A DNA stretch of 64,000 nt from Fibrobacter sp. (lineage in GTDB: Bacteria; Fibrobacterota; Fibrobacteria; Fibrobacterales; Fibrobacteraceae), in NCBI GenBank assembly GCA_024398935.1, contig JAKSIH010000001.1:96327-160326 (forward strand). The letters run 5' to 3'. Of this stretch, positions 36,281 to 44,495 are shown in pieces. Made by a program: the position numbers and the translations under genes. The notes under the pieces are model-generated. The model saw nothing but the letters and a program-made list of their open reading frames with translations, searched no databases and was not told the DNA's origin. Within the stretch, counting starts at the first letter, position 1, and every line of letters begins with the position of its first letter.

Positions 36281-36859
36281 ATGGAATTTCTTGTAATTTG
36301 GATAGGTTATTGTATTCTCGCTGCTGTCGTTGGACTCTTGATTGTCAAACTGTTCAAATATTTTTTCAAAAAAAACACGACCGAATGTGATGATTTTGAT
36401 GCATGCATCATGCCTAATGGAGTAGTTAGCAATGCTTCAACCATTGAAGATCCATCATCGACAACCGTTGAGGAATGTGTAGACCCCCAGCAAAAGCAAA
36501 ACGATAGGGCAAACAATATCGTTCTTACTTTATGCACAAAAATTGCTTTTTGTGACAAAGGAAACACAAATTTAAAACTTGATATTGTTCGGGAAATATT
36601 TGCAGATACATCCAACTTGGCAAACAAGATTATCATGATCCAGTCTCACCTAGATGAAATAGACATCGTGCAATGTGCAAAAGATGCAGTAGATGTTTAT
36701 GATAACAGCAATGCGTATTTAACCATTATACGTTACATGTATCGTATCGCGATGTCCGACGGAATCTCGGCAGAAGAAGAAATGAGCATTTGCGAAGTTG
36801 CTGAGACTATGAACATAAGACCATCTGTTCAAGAAGCGATAAAAAATGAATACAAATGA
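36281..36859 (+). CDS. Membrane-anchored TerB-like protein
   Basis: A 192-aa protein with one N-terminal membrane segment (about 4-30) and a polar Ser/Thr/Glu linker. The C-terminal half carries a TerB-like pattern: TLCTKIAFCDKGNTNLKL and then IRYMYRIAMSDGISAEEEMSICEVAETMNI, similar to the TerB helix with D-G-x-x-x-x-E-E. TerB-type domains sit at the membrane in tellurite/stress modules and in DnaJ-like proteins; metal binding by the acidic residues is plausible. Base composition is lower in GC than flanking genes. It begins the small island described in the findings. Confidence 0.55.
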   Translation: MEFLVIWIGYCILAAVVGLLIVKLFKYFFKKNTTECDDFDACIMPNGVVSNASTIEDPSSTTVEECVDPQQKQNDRANNIVLTLCTKIAFCDKGNTNLKLDIVREIFADTSNLANKIIMIQSHLDEIDIVQCAKDAVDVYDNSNAYLTIIRYMYRIAMSDGISAEEEMSICEVAETMNIRPSVQEAIKNEYK

Positions 36860-36898
36860 AGTTCCAAAAACAACAGTTTTTCGTAGAGAATCATTATA

Positions 36899-37246
36899 AT
36901 GAAATACTATACCTGCAAAAGATGTGGACTCCGCAACATAGAATGCGATACTGAAAAGGAAAAAAAACAATTACGAGGGTCATGCTGTCTTATGATTGTC
37001 ATGGCTATAATCGGTTGCATCATCTTTGGTATCATGACTGGTGGAATTGGATTTGCATCACTTATATTTATCATTTTGGGTGCTTTAAAAGTTGGTTCGC
37101 AACATTTGGGTAGTCAACCTGATAAAAAAAGAACTTGTCCCGATTGTGGTAGCGAGCGCCTAGCTCTCCAATTTGAAGGATTTATTGATGAGAAGGACAA
37201 TGCCCAACTTAAAGAAACTCCCAAAAAACAATGGTACGACCAGTAA
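36899..37246 (+). CDS. Small membrane protein with two zinc-ribbon CxxC pairs
   Basis: A 115-aa protein. It starts MKYYTCKRCG (C6, C9), has one or two membrane segments at about 30-65 (MIVMAIIGCIIFGIMTGGIGF) and then TCPDCGSERLAL, a second CxxCG pair. The two Cys pairs flanking the membrane part would bring together a zinc ribbon on the same side. The last 25 residues are polar. Function unknown. It is 39 bp after the TerB-like gene, is low in GC, and is probably part of the same transcript. Confidence 0.55.
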   Translation: MKYYTCKRCGLRNIECDTEKEKKQLRGSCCLMIVMAIIGCIIFGIMTGGIGFASLIFIILGALKVGSQHLGSQPDKKRTCPDCGSERLALQFEGFIDEKDNAQLKETPKKQWYDQ

Positions 37247-37281
37247 ATCGTGGAGTTTAGATCAACTTCAGAGATTGGACT

Positions 37282-38001
37282 ATGAATTCGATTAATTTTT
37301 TTTCAACCGTAATTGTTGGGTGCTTCTTTCTTTTCGCAACATCTTTTGCAGGTGAGTTTGTAGATGAAAGAGATGGACATACATACAAAACGGTCACTAT
37401 TGGAAATCAGGTTTGGATGGCAGAGAACCTAAATTACGATTGCCGTGGTTGTACAACACTAATAAGTCCTGGAAACTTTAGACCAACAGGAGTATTCTGT
37501 TACAAAAACAGTGAAGCCAATTGTAAAAAATATGGCCGACTATACGATTGGCATCGAGCTACTAGTGGTATTTGTCCTAGTGGATGGAGGCTTCCTAATC
37601 CTAGAGATTGGGAAATTTTGATAAAGTATGTTGTACGTAATAATCCTGTTCCAAAGAAAAAGAAAGGATTTTTCGATAGACTAGGAGATGCAATTTTGGG
37701 TGAGGATAATGTTGTAGGAGAAAAATTAAAATCAAGTCAAGGATGGTTAAAAAACGGAAATGGATCTGATTTATATGGTTTTTCTGTGTTGTCCGGAGGA
37801 TATGCTGAAGGATGGGGCTATACAGGATTAGGCGAAGAAGCTCGTTTCTGGACAACTGATTATTACGAGTGGACAAATTCCGATGGTTATCGAACACAAA
37901 ATTCGACATATATGGGATTTAGTGCAAATAGTACAGATGCAGGGCTTCGCAGCACCGGTCACCTAGAGGCTGAATTTTCAGTTAGATGCATCAAGTACTA
38001 G
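37282..38001 (+). CDS. Secreted FISUMP-domain protein
   Basis: A 239-aa protein with a signal peptide (FFSTVIVGCFFLFATSFA) and one FISUMP domain. Typical motifs are DGHTYKTVTIGNQVWMAENL, YGRLYDWHRAT, CPSGWRLPNPRDW and the closing WTTDYYE...SVRCIKY. This domain is a large paralogous family in Fibrobacter and related rumen bacteria with an FGE-like fold; its function is unknown, probably outside the cytoplasm. GC content is much lower than in the surrounding core genes. A PIN-gene remnant follows 12 bp after the stop. Confidence 0.88.
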   Translation: MNSINFFSTVIVGCFFLFATSFAGEFVDERDGHTYKTVTIGNQVWMAENLNYDCRGCTTLISPGNFRPTGVFCYKNSEANCKKYGRLYDWHRATSGICPSGWRLPNPRDWEILIKYVVRNNPVPKKKKGFFDRLGDAILGEDNVVGEKLKSSQGWLKNGNGSDLYGFSVLSGGYAEGWGYTGLGEEARFWTTDYYEWTNSDGYRTQNSTYMGFSANSTDAGLRSTGHLEAEFSVRCIKY

Positions 38002-38013
38002 TTAAAAAACTCT

Positions 38014-38121
38014 GGCTGCCGTGAAGGCGGCGGAACTTTTTGCTGCGGCTCGCGAACCAATCATAAACTTTCTGATTTTGATGCTTTACGGCTTGCAATC
38101 GTTTTTGTAAACGGCTGTTAA
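38014..38121 (+). pseudogene. Frameshifted remnant of a PIN-domain gene
   Basis: Bases 38018-38050 encode AVKAAELFAAAR, matching AVKAAELYAAAAR of the intact PIN gene at 35446-35895. After a change of frame near 38053 the sequence encodes TNHKLSDFDALRLAIVFVNGC and a stop, matching TNHKLTEADSLRLATAFVNG. Only the C-terminal third remains and there is no start codon. It is a relic of a second, paralogous PIN gene. Confidence 0.85.
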
Positions 38122-38122
38122 T

Positions 38123-38147
38123 GGCGGTGCCCAAGGCATCGCCTTTT
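38123..38147 (+). terminator. Terminator after the PIN remnant
   Basis: GGCGGTGCC (38123-38131) pairs with GGCATCGCC (38135-38143; one G-T pair) and is followed by TTTT. It begins two bases after the remnant stop codon. Confidence 0.75.
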
Positions 38148-38193
38148 GTATTGTTGCGTGCAAGGGATAAAAGTTGACTTTTGAGGATAAAGT

Positions 38194-38304
38194 GTTATAA
38201 AAAGTCTGATTATGTTTTTGCTTATAACAGATTAGCAATCGCCAGGGAATGTTTGCCCCATTTTTGTGTTATAAAATTTCTTTGATTTGTCTTTTTTATA
38301 ACAC
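38194..38304. repeat. Two GTTATAA dyads upstream of gatB
   Basis: The first dyad pairs GTTATAA (38194-38200) with TTATAAC (38222-38228). The second is a perfect 11-bp inverted repeat, GTGTTATAAAA (38266-38276) and TTTTATAACAC (38294-38304). The spacers differ (21 and 17 bp). They may be regulator sites or hairpins. The rest of 38148-38407 holds no gene. Confidence 0.7.
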
Positions 38305-38407
38305 ATTATGGAGAGAAGATTAAAAACGGACTATTTCTAAAACAGAGGGGCTATGCACGAGAACGGCTTTTTCTACATTTAGCTCCGTAAAATTTATTGG
38401 AGTTATT

Positions 38408-39862
38408 ATGCCTAACTACTCTACCGTTATTGGTCTCGAAATCCATTGCCAGCTCGCTACCAAGACTAAGATGTTCTGCGGTTGCGAAATTGAAGTGAAC
38501 ACCAGCCCCAACAAGCACGTTTGCCCGGTTTGCCTGGGTATGCCCGGTGCCATGCCTGTTCCCAACAAGAAGGCTGTGGAATACGCCATCCGCCTGGGGC
38601 TCGCTCTCAACTGCGAAATCGATCTGAACGCCATGTGGACCCGTAAGAACTATTTCTACCCGGACCTTCCCAAGGGTTATCAGATTACCCAGACTGGCGG
38701 TCTTCCGGTTTACGACCACCCAATCTGCAAGAACGGCTGGCTTGAAATCATCAAGGCCGACGGCACCAAGAAGCGCGTGGGCATCACCCGTATCCACATG
38801 GAAGAAGATGCCGGTAAGCTGATTCACGACATGAGCCCCACCGACTCTCACTTCGACGCAAACCGCTGCGGCACCCCGCTTTGCGAAATCGTCACGGAAC
38901 CGGACATCCGTAGCCCGGAAGAAGCCGTTCTCGTTCTCAAGAAGATCAAGCAGACTCTTGAATACACCCGCGTCTCCAACGCCAACATGGAAAACGGCAA
39001 CATGCGCTGCGACGGTAACATTTCGCTGCGCGCTTCCGAAGACGCTCCTTTCGGCACCCGTGCAGAAATCAAGAACCTGAACAGCTTCACCAACCTTGAA
39101 AAGGCATTGAACGCCGAATACTACCTGCAGTCCGCCACTCTGGACGCTGGCAAGGAAGTGGAACAGTGCACCAAGCGTTACGACCCCAACGCCGACAAGA
39201 CTATCGTCATCCGCTCTAAGGAAGACGCTCATGACTATAAGTACTTCCCGGAACCGGACATGGTACGTCTTGTTACCGATCCTGCCTTCGTGGAAGAAAT
39301 CCGCCGCACCCTTCCGGAACTGCCGGATGCCCGCCGCGCACGCTTCATGAACGACTTGGGCGTTTCCGAATACGACGCTCAGGTCCTGACTGACGACCGC
39401 GACATCAGTGACTGGTTCGATGCTGCTTCCAAGAACTGCAAGAACGGCAAGGTTCTCGCTAACTGGGTCATCACCGAACTTCTCGCCAAGATGAAGGATC
39501 TGGAAGGTGGCCTTGCTGCTCTCAAGATCAAGCCGGAACAGCTCTGCGCCCTGGTGAACCTCATCGAAGACAAGACCATCAACGGTAAGATTGCAAAGAC
39601 CGTGTTTGCCGACATGTTCGAAACCGGCAAGGATCCTGCAGATATCGTTAAGGAAAAGGGACTTGTCCAGGTGGCTGACACTGGCGCTATCGAAGCAATC
39701 GTTCGCGAAGTCTGTGCCGCCAACGCAGCCCAGTTCGCCGAATTCAAGGCCGGTAAGGTTGCTCTGAAGGGCTTCCTCGTTGGTATGACCATGCGTAAGT
39801 CTGGCGGTAAGGCCAACCCGGGCATGGTGAACGAAATCCTCGACAAGCTGGCTGCTGAATAA
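38408..39862 (+). CDS. gatB: Aspartyl/glutamyl-tRNA amidotransferase subunit B
   Basis: A 484-aa GatB of normal length. The family signature LEIHCQLATKTKMFCGC is at residues about 9-25, followed by CPVCLGMPGAMPVPN, YFYPDLPKGYQITQ and the catalytic-core block EDAGKL. A helical and a YqeY-like C-terminal domain (GFLVGMTMRKSGGKANPGMVNEIL) finish it. With GatA and GatC it converts misacylated Glu-tRNA(Gln) or Asp-tRNA(Asn) to the correct amide. gatA and gatC are not nearby, so the subunits are encoded at separate loci. Codon use is strongly biased to C-ending codons, as expected for a highly expressed gene. Confidence 0.97.
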   Translation: MPNYSTVIGLEIHCQLATKTKMFCGCEIEVNTSPNKHVCPVCLGMPGAMPVPNKKAVEYAIRLGLALNCEIDLNAMWTRKNYFYPDLPKGYQITQTGGLPVYDHPICKNGWLEIIKADGTKKRVGITRIHMEEDAGKLIHDMSPTDSHFDANRCGTPLCEIVTEPDIRSPEEAVLVLKKIKQTLEYTRVSNANMENGNMRCDGNISLRASEDAPFGTRAEIKNLNSFTNLEKALNAEYYLQSATLDAGKEVEQCTKRYDPNADKTIVIRSKEDAHDYKYFPEPDMVRLVTDPAFVEEIRRTLPELPDARRARFMNDLGVSEYDAQVLTDDRDISDWFDAASKNCKNGKVLANWVITELLAKMKDLEGGLAALKIKPEQLCALVNLIEDKTINGKIAKTVFADMFETGKDPADIVKEKGLVQVADTGAIEAIVREVCAANAAQFAEFKAGKVALKGFLVGMTMRKSGGKANPGMVNEILDKLAAE

Positions 39863-39910
39863 GCATGGCTGGATTGCCATCCCGGTCCGGGATAGGCGTC
39901 GCTCCTCGCA

Positions 39911-40255
39911 ATGACACAGAATCGTGCGCTCGGCATTCTCGTTTTTGCAATCGCCTGCGTTGTACTGACGCCGGCGGTTTCATCTGCGGCTGTGACGACT
40001 CCTGCCACGGTGAACCGCTGTGATTCGCTGCATATCAATACCCTGAATATGAGTGATGAGGAAATTGCAGAAGTATGTGGTCTTGATTCAGCAAAGCTTG
40101 CTTCGGGACCCAGTCTGCAGGAACTGAACGAGGAAAATCCCAGCTATATCAAGCGAGAGTACAATCACCGACAGCAGGTGGTGGTAGGAAGTGTAGTCAT
40201 GTTCTGCGTTGCGCTTGCTATGGTGCTGATGAACAATTATAATCCTAAAAGGTGA
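39911..40255 (+). CDS. Small exported or membrane hypothetical protein
   Basis: A 114-aa protein with an N-terminal hydrophobic signal (LGILVFAIACVVLTPAVSSA), a polar middle with two Cys (NRCDSLHIN and EVCGLD) and a C-terminal membrane segment (VVVGSVVMFCVALAMVLM) ending in a short basic tail. It lies 48 bp after gatB on the same strand. I do not recognise the family; the hairpin topology suggests a small inner-membrane or envelope component. Confidence 0.55.
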   Translation: MTQNRALGILVFAIACVVLTPAVSSAAVTTPATVNRCDSLHINTLNMSDEEIAEVCGLDSAKLASGPSLQELNEENPSYIKREYNHRQQVVVGSVVMFCVALAMVLMNNYNPKR

Positions 40256-40257
40256 AT

Positions 40258-40368
40258 TTGATTGATGATGGATGATTGATAATGGATAATTATTAAGCTA
40301 GGCGAGCGAAGCTCGCGAATATTACAATCATCAATTTTCAATTATCAATTTTCAATTATTATTTGAGG
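40258..40368. repeat. AT-rich inverted repeat of the TGATTGATAAT type
   Basis: TGATTGATAATGGATAATT on the left is answered by AATTTTCAATTATCAATT on the right, with GGCGAGCGAAGCTCGCG, a GC-rich dyad, in the middle. A shorter relative (GATGATTGACGATTGATGATAATTGTCAATT) lies at 59406-59436, so this looks like a dispersed intergenic element. Confidence 0.6.
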
Positions 40369-40374
40369 TACAAT

Positions 40375-41109
40375 ATGTCTTATACAGATGAAGCAAAAGA
40401 AAACTTCAAGGCTCTTGCCAAGAATCCCTATCCTGGTCGCGGCATCGTCCTCGGCACAAGCCCGGATGGCAAGTCCTTCGTCCAGGTTTACTGGATCATG
40501 GGACGCAGCGTCAATAGCCGCAACCGTGTGTTCGAAATGGAAGCAAAGACTGGCTTCATGAAGACCAAGGCTTTCGACGAATCCAAGCTCACCGATCCGC
40601 ACCTCATCATCTACTATCCGGCTCGCCACACTGCCGACGTGCAGATCATTACCAACGGCGACCAGACCGATACCATCTATGATGCCATCAAGCTGGGCGG
40701 CACTTTTGAAAGCGCTCTCGCTACCCGTCAGTACGAAGACGACGCACCCAACTTCACTCCCCGTATTTCCGGTATCCACTACAAGAACGCACAGCCGGCT
40801 TTGTACAAGTTAAGCATCCTCAAGTCCCGCAACAACTGCGAAGACGCTGGCTGCGAGCGTGCAACCTTCGAATTTGAAAAGGCTCTTCCTGGCCTTGGCC
40901 ACTTCATCAGCACTTACGTCACCGACGGCAAGCCCATTCCTTCCTTCGAAGGCTCTCCGAAGCTGATGCCTATCTTCGACACCGCCGAAGAAAACCTGAA
41001 GAAGTACTGGAACGCCCTGGACAAGGATAACAAGGTTTCCCTGATGGTCAAGGTCATCGACCGCAAGACCTTCAAGGCAAAGACCTTGATCGTTAACAAG
41101 AACAAGTAA
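40375..41109 (+). CDS. purO: PurO-type IMP cyclohydrolase
   Basis: A 244-aa protein from the ATG at 40375, which follows TTGAGG (the frame itself opens at 40363). The block PGRGIVLGTSPDG and the diagnostic YWIMGRSVNSRNRVF identify the IMP cyclohydrolase family first known from archaea (PurO, an Ntn-hydrolase-type fold), which closes FAICAR to IMP, the last step of de novo purine synthesis. Most bacteria do this with the N-terminal domain of PurH; the PurH-like gene at 58315-59376 lacks that domain, so this gene probably fills the gap. Codon use is that of a well-expressed core gene. Confidence 0.88.
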   Translation: MSYTDEAKENFKALAKNPYPGRGIVLGTSPDGKSFVQVYWIMGRSVNSRNRVFEMEAKTGFMKTKAFDESKLTDPHLIIYYPARHTADVQIITNGDQTDTIYDAIKLGGTFESALATRQYEDDAPNFTPRISGIHYKNAQPALYKLSILKSRNNCEDAGCERATFEFEKALPGLGHFISTYVTDGKPIPSFEGSPKLMPIFDTAEENLKKYWNALDKDNKVSLMVKVIDRKTFKAKTLIVNKNK

Positions 41110-41144
41110 TGGGGTAGGTGCCGCGCAGCACAAATCCTAAGAAA

Positions 41145-42551
41145 TTACTTCTCCACCACGTTCCCGAGGATGTGGTGGATTTTCTTTTTGCCATAGAATG
41201 CATCGGGATTACTGATGTAATAGAAGATGTGTTCTACCAGGGCTTCGGTGTTAAAGTCGTAGGAGGGGAGGCGCAGCAGGTAGCTTTCTGCGGAATTGTC
41301 GAAAGCGACCAGCATAATGTTTCTTACTGTTTCCGCCATGTGCTGCGCTAGACTTTTGGAATCCTCGATTAGTTCAAGGAACAGGCTTGCGATTTCGTCG
41401 TTGACACATACCCAGGGAATGTCTTTGCTAATAAGATTTTCCTGGAAAGCCCTTTCCATGAGGGAGGCCAGCTTCTCCTTTTCCAGATTTCGGGCGTGAA
41501 TTTCAACGGAATGTTTTTCCACCTTTTTACGGGCGATTTCCTTAAAATCCCAGGGACTTGCGTATTGCGAGTCCACAAAGGGGTGCACCGTCAGCCCCGA
41601 TTCCTCCATTCCAGTCATTCGGTCTACGGACCAGGAACTGTTGTGGTAGGGGGAAAAGTAATTGACTTCCGAGAATCCCTTGGACTTCAGAAACCGTCCA
41701 AGCTCGATTCCAGGCTTTTTACCGAAGGTCGAGTTGAAGAATATCCAGTTTTCCTTTTTTAGAAAATAGCTGGGAACGTTTTCCTCGGGATGTTCCCACC
41801 ACACGGCTACAGGAATTTTTGCGCTGGAGAAGTTTTCCAGCAGGGGTTTGAACTTCTGGACGAGCAGGGTGGAGATGATGACCCCAACGGCATTAGGATA
41901 GTCCTGCAGTCGGCATTTTTTACCGCTGCGGTCAATGAGGGTTGCCGTATCGTCGTTGTATCCCAGAAGGATTAGTTTGTACTTATTGTTGCCCGCGGTC
42001 TTGTAGACGAACCTCAGAAAATCCAGCTCGCGTTCGCTTTCGGCAGTAAAACCGCCCCAGCTGTTACAGCGGGTTACGAACACGAGCTCGCTGAGAAAAT
42101 CCTTCTGGAAGGCGTTTTCCTTTTGTCGGAACCGGTAGGAACGCCCTCCCTTTACCAGAATGCCTAGCTCCACTTTCTGGGTCAGGAACTTTCGAAGGGT
42201 GTTCTGTGAGACATCATATCGGATTGATAGTTCCTTTCCCTGGGGGAGAGGGGCGTTCAGCTTGAAGAAGCCCCGTTCCAGGTCTCTCTCGAAATTTGCA
42301 TCGAGCCTTTCCATGGTGGACAGACGTATTTCTGGCGAGGTACTTGCCAGGGGGGCCGATCCCCAGAAACATCCCTTACCCTGAATCTTGCAGATAAGAC
42401 CCTGGTCTCCCAGTTCCCTGAGTGCTGCCTGGACTGTGCCGGAAGCCGCGTTAAAGGCGCTCATGATTGCACGGACGGAGGGGAGCCTGTCGCCGTCCTT
42501 ATGTTCCGATTTTAGGAGTGTCTGGATTATTCGCTGTTTCACTGAGTGCAA
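41145..42551 (-). CDS. GntR-family regulator with LacI-like sensor domain
   Basis: A 468-aa transcription factor. Residues 1-66 form a GntR winged helix (GDRLPSVRAIMSAF, SGTVQAALRELGDQGLI). A second winged-helix-like segment is seen at about 95-150 (LSIRYDVSQNTLRKFLTQKVELGILV). The rest resembles a periplasmic-binding-protein/LacI-type ligand domain (LIGYND-like LLGYNDD, VGVIISTLL, GRFLKSKGFSEVNYFSP). It probably senses a sugar or other small ligand. It lies just downstream of, and on the same strand as, the GH16 glucanase, separated by that gene's terminator, so it is a candidate but unproven regulator of it. Confidence 0.8.
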   Translation of the reverse strand: MHSVKQRIIQTLLKSEHKDGDRLPSVRAIMSAFNAASGTVQAALRELGDQGLICKIQGKGCFWGSAPLASTSPEIRLSTMERLDANFERDLERGFFKLNAPLPQGKELSIRYDVSQNTLRKFLTQKVELGILVKGGRSYRFRQKENAFQKDFLSELVFVTRCNSWGGFTAESERELDFLRFVYKTAGNNKYKLILLGYNDDTATLIDRSGKKCRLQDYPNAVGVIISTLLVQKFKPLLENFSSAKIPVAVWWEHPEENVPSYFLKKENWIFFNSTFGKKPGIELGRFLKSKGFSEVNYFSPYHNSSWSVDRMTGMEESGLTVHPFVDSQYASPWDFKEIARKKVEKHSVEIHARNLEKEKLASLMERAFQENLISKDIPWVCVNDEIASLFLELIEDSKSLAQHMAETVRNIMLVAFDNSAESYLLRLPSYDFNTEALVEHIFYYISNPDAFYGKKKIHHILGNVVEK

Positions 42552-42581
42552 AATATAAAATCCTGCAGGAGAACAGTGCTG

Positions 42582-42619
42582 AAAAAAAAAAGACCTGTGC
42601 GGCTTAGAACCGCACAGGT
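42582..42619 (-). terminator. Terminator of the GH16 gene
   Basis: ACCTGTGCGG (42593-42602) pairs with CCGCACAGGT (42610-42619). On the minus strand the stem is followed by a run of nine or more T residues (complement of 42582-42591). Confidence 0.93.
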
Positions 42620-42645
42620 TGGGTTGTTTGGGGTTGGAGTTTCTT

Positions 42646-43776
42646 TTACAGCTCGAAGTCGACGCGGTAACGGCTTGCGTTAGCCTTGTTTACCCGTTCA
42701 CCCTTCGCGTTGAAGGTGCCGCGGCGCTTGACCTGGAGGTTCTGCTGGCCCATGGGCTTCTGGATTCCGTCCACCGGCGGCACAACGACCTGCTGACTGC
42801 TGGACGATACTGGCTGGGGATTCCAGGGGTTGTATACTTCGGAGGATGAAGAAGCGGGCGGAACAACCTGGCTGCTGGAGGACAGGGGCTGCCATGGATT
42901 TTGCTGACTGCTGGAGGATGCCGGTTGCGGCTGGCTGCTGGAGCTTACGGGAGCAGGCTCGTTATCAACAGGAACCTGGCCGTTGAACATTTCCTGTCCC
43001 TTCTTGGTGAGGGCGAGGATCAGCATGCCTTCCTTGGAGTAAATGTTGTTCTTGGTAAGGTCGACGCGGTTGCCGTCGAAGGACCAGTCGCCCTTGCTCC
43101 AGCGCTGGGAATCAAAGGTGTCAAAATTGTCGGTCCAGTCCAGGGTGAAGTCGGAACCATCGGGACCCTGACCCGGAGTGTATTTGTAGCGCTTCACCCA
43201 GTTGATGAACTGAAATACGGGAAGCTTGCTGTCGTCCCAGGCGCCAACCCAGCCGGCGTCTTCGTGAGACCACAGGTTAAAGCGAATGCCCTGGGGCTTG
43301 TTGAGGGCTGCAACCTGATCCTGACCATTCACGATCTGGCTACCCTTGGTGGCCTTACGAACTTCCTTGCCGTCCAGTGTCCAGCGGACATAGTCCGGAG
43401 TCCATTCAATTCCGTAAGTGTGGAAGGAGGCGTTTGCCGCAGGACTTACAGTATGATGCTTTTCGCTGGTGTTCTGTGCGCCGGCCTTGCCTGTGATAAT
43501 GTTGGACTGGAAGCTGCCGGGATTCTTGCCCAGAATTTCAATGTCGATTTCTACCCAGGGGCGTCCATCGGCGATTTCAGAACCGTTGTTGTAGAGGAAC
43601 ATGGAACTGACCGTTCCAGAGATTGCTCCCATGTACATGCGGGCTTCGTATTTTCCGTATAGCCATTCTTCGTTAGAATAAAGTTCCGCACCGGAGTATG
43701 CCTTGTTCTGTGCAATGGCAGATGTCGCGGCAAGCGCTGCTAAAGCCAGAGTTGTCTTGAGAGTAGTCTTCTTCAT
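42646..43776 (-). CDS. Circularly permuted GH16 1,3-1,4-beta-glucanase (lichenase)
   Basis: A 376-aa secreted enzyme. A signal peptide (to about A22) is followed by a catalytic domain to about 265. WVEIDIEILGK carries the two catalytic Glu residues E76 and E80 with D78 between them, and this block lies near the N-terminus with the strand motif FTLDWTDNFDTFDSQRW after it. That is the permuted order of the well-studied F. succinogenes beta-glucanase, which this protein closely resembles along its whole length. A Pro/Ser-rich linker with repeated SSSS blocks (about 280-345) leads to a basic C-terminal end. It should cleave mixed-linkage glucans such as lichenan and barley glucan. Its own terminator is at 42582-42619. 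Confidence 0.96.
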   Translation of the reverse strand: MKKTTLKTTLALAALAATSAIAQNKAYSGAELYSNEEWLYGKYEARMYMGAISGTVSSMFLYNNGSEIADGRPWVEIDIEILGKNPGSFQSNIITGKAGAQNTSEKHHTVSPAANASFHTYGIEWTPDYVRWTLDGKEVRKATKGSQIVNGQDQVAALNKPQGIRFNLWSHEDAGWVGAWDDSKLPVFQFINWVKRYKYTPGQGPDGSDFTLDWTDNFDTFDSQRWSKGDWSFDGNRVDLTKNNIYSKEGMLILALTKKGQEMFNGQVPVDNEPAPVSSSSQPQPASSSSQQNPWQPLSSSSQVVPPASSSSEVYNPWNPQPVSSSSQQVVVPPVDGIQKPMGQQNLQVKRRGTFNAKGERVNKANASRYRVDFEL

Positions 43777-43898
43777 GTTCTTTGTTCCTCGCTAATAGCC
43801 ATAAACTAGCTTAAGTGGGTAACAAGAACAATGAATGCAGGTGTTAAAACGGTATTGCTGTATCGATTGTTTTCTTGCGGGCTTAATTTGCGCTGGGA

Positions 43899-44456
43899 TC
43901 AGAAAAGCATTTTTACGCCGATGCCAATGAGGATAAGTCCAGCGATGATTTCGGGAAACTTGGTCTTGAATTTCCTGGCGGCGCGGCGGCCCAGTTCGTA
44001 GCCGATGACTCCCATGACAAAACTTGCAACGGCGATGGCGGAGGTGGCCGTGACCATGTCGGCCTTGATGAAGGCGAAGGAAATTCCTACGGCAAAGGCG
44101 TCGATGCTTGTTGCGATGGACATCAGGAGAATGTTTGCGATGGTAAGATTCTTGGCGCTGGTTTCTGCAGCCTCGTCGTCTCCACCACGGACGGCCCCCC
44201 AGATCATTCTTGCGCCAAGGATGCAGAGGATGGTACAGGCGATAATAGAGCCGTAGGAGGCGAACCATTTTCCGGCAAAGTTCCCCAGGAAGTATCCCAG
44301 AAGTGTCATACCGCCCTGAAATACGCCAAAGGAAATGGCCTGAATCATTGCCCTGGAATAGGGAATGCCAGTCTTGCTCAAACCAGTGGCGATGGCCACC
44401 GCGAAACAGTCCATGGCTTCTACGATAGCAATGACGATGATTTCAATAATTCCCAT
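43899..44456 (-). CDS. mntP: Manganese efflux pump MntP
   Basis: A 185-aa, six-segment membrane protein of the MntP (YebN/DUF204) family. The two inverted repeats each carry the family motif with an acidic residue in the membrane: EAMDCFAVAIATG near 13-25 and TSIDAFAVGISF near 115-127. These Asp residues are essential for Mn2+ export in E. coli. A hydrophilic loop (RGGDDEAAETSAKN) separates the halves. No yybP-ykoY-type riboswitch is visible in the 39-bp gap to the divergent cytochrome gene, so regulation is unclear. Confidence 0.93.
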   Translation of the reverse strand: MGIIEIIVIAIVEAMDCFAVAIATGLSKTGIPYSRAMIQAISFGVFQGGMTLLGYFLGNFAGKWFASYGSIIACTILCILGARMIWGAVRGGDDEAAETSAKNLTIANILLMSIATSIDAFAVGISFAFIKADMVTATSAIAVASFVMGVIGYELGRRAARKFKTKFPEIIAGLILIGIGVKMLF

Positions 44457-44495
44457 AAGACCAAAGATAGAAAAGATGGTATATTTCCCGATATA

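Noticed and set aside
44457..44495. Mn riboswitch (yybP-ykoY) before mntP
   Set aside because: The gap to the divergent gene is only 39 bp, too short for that RNA.
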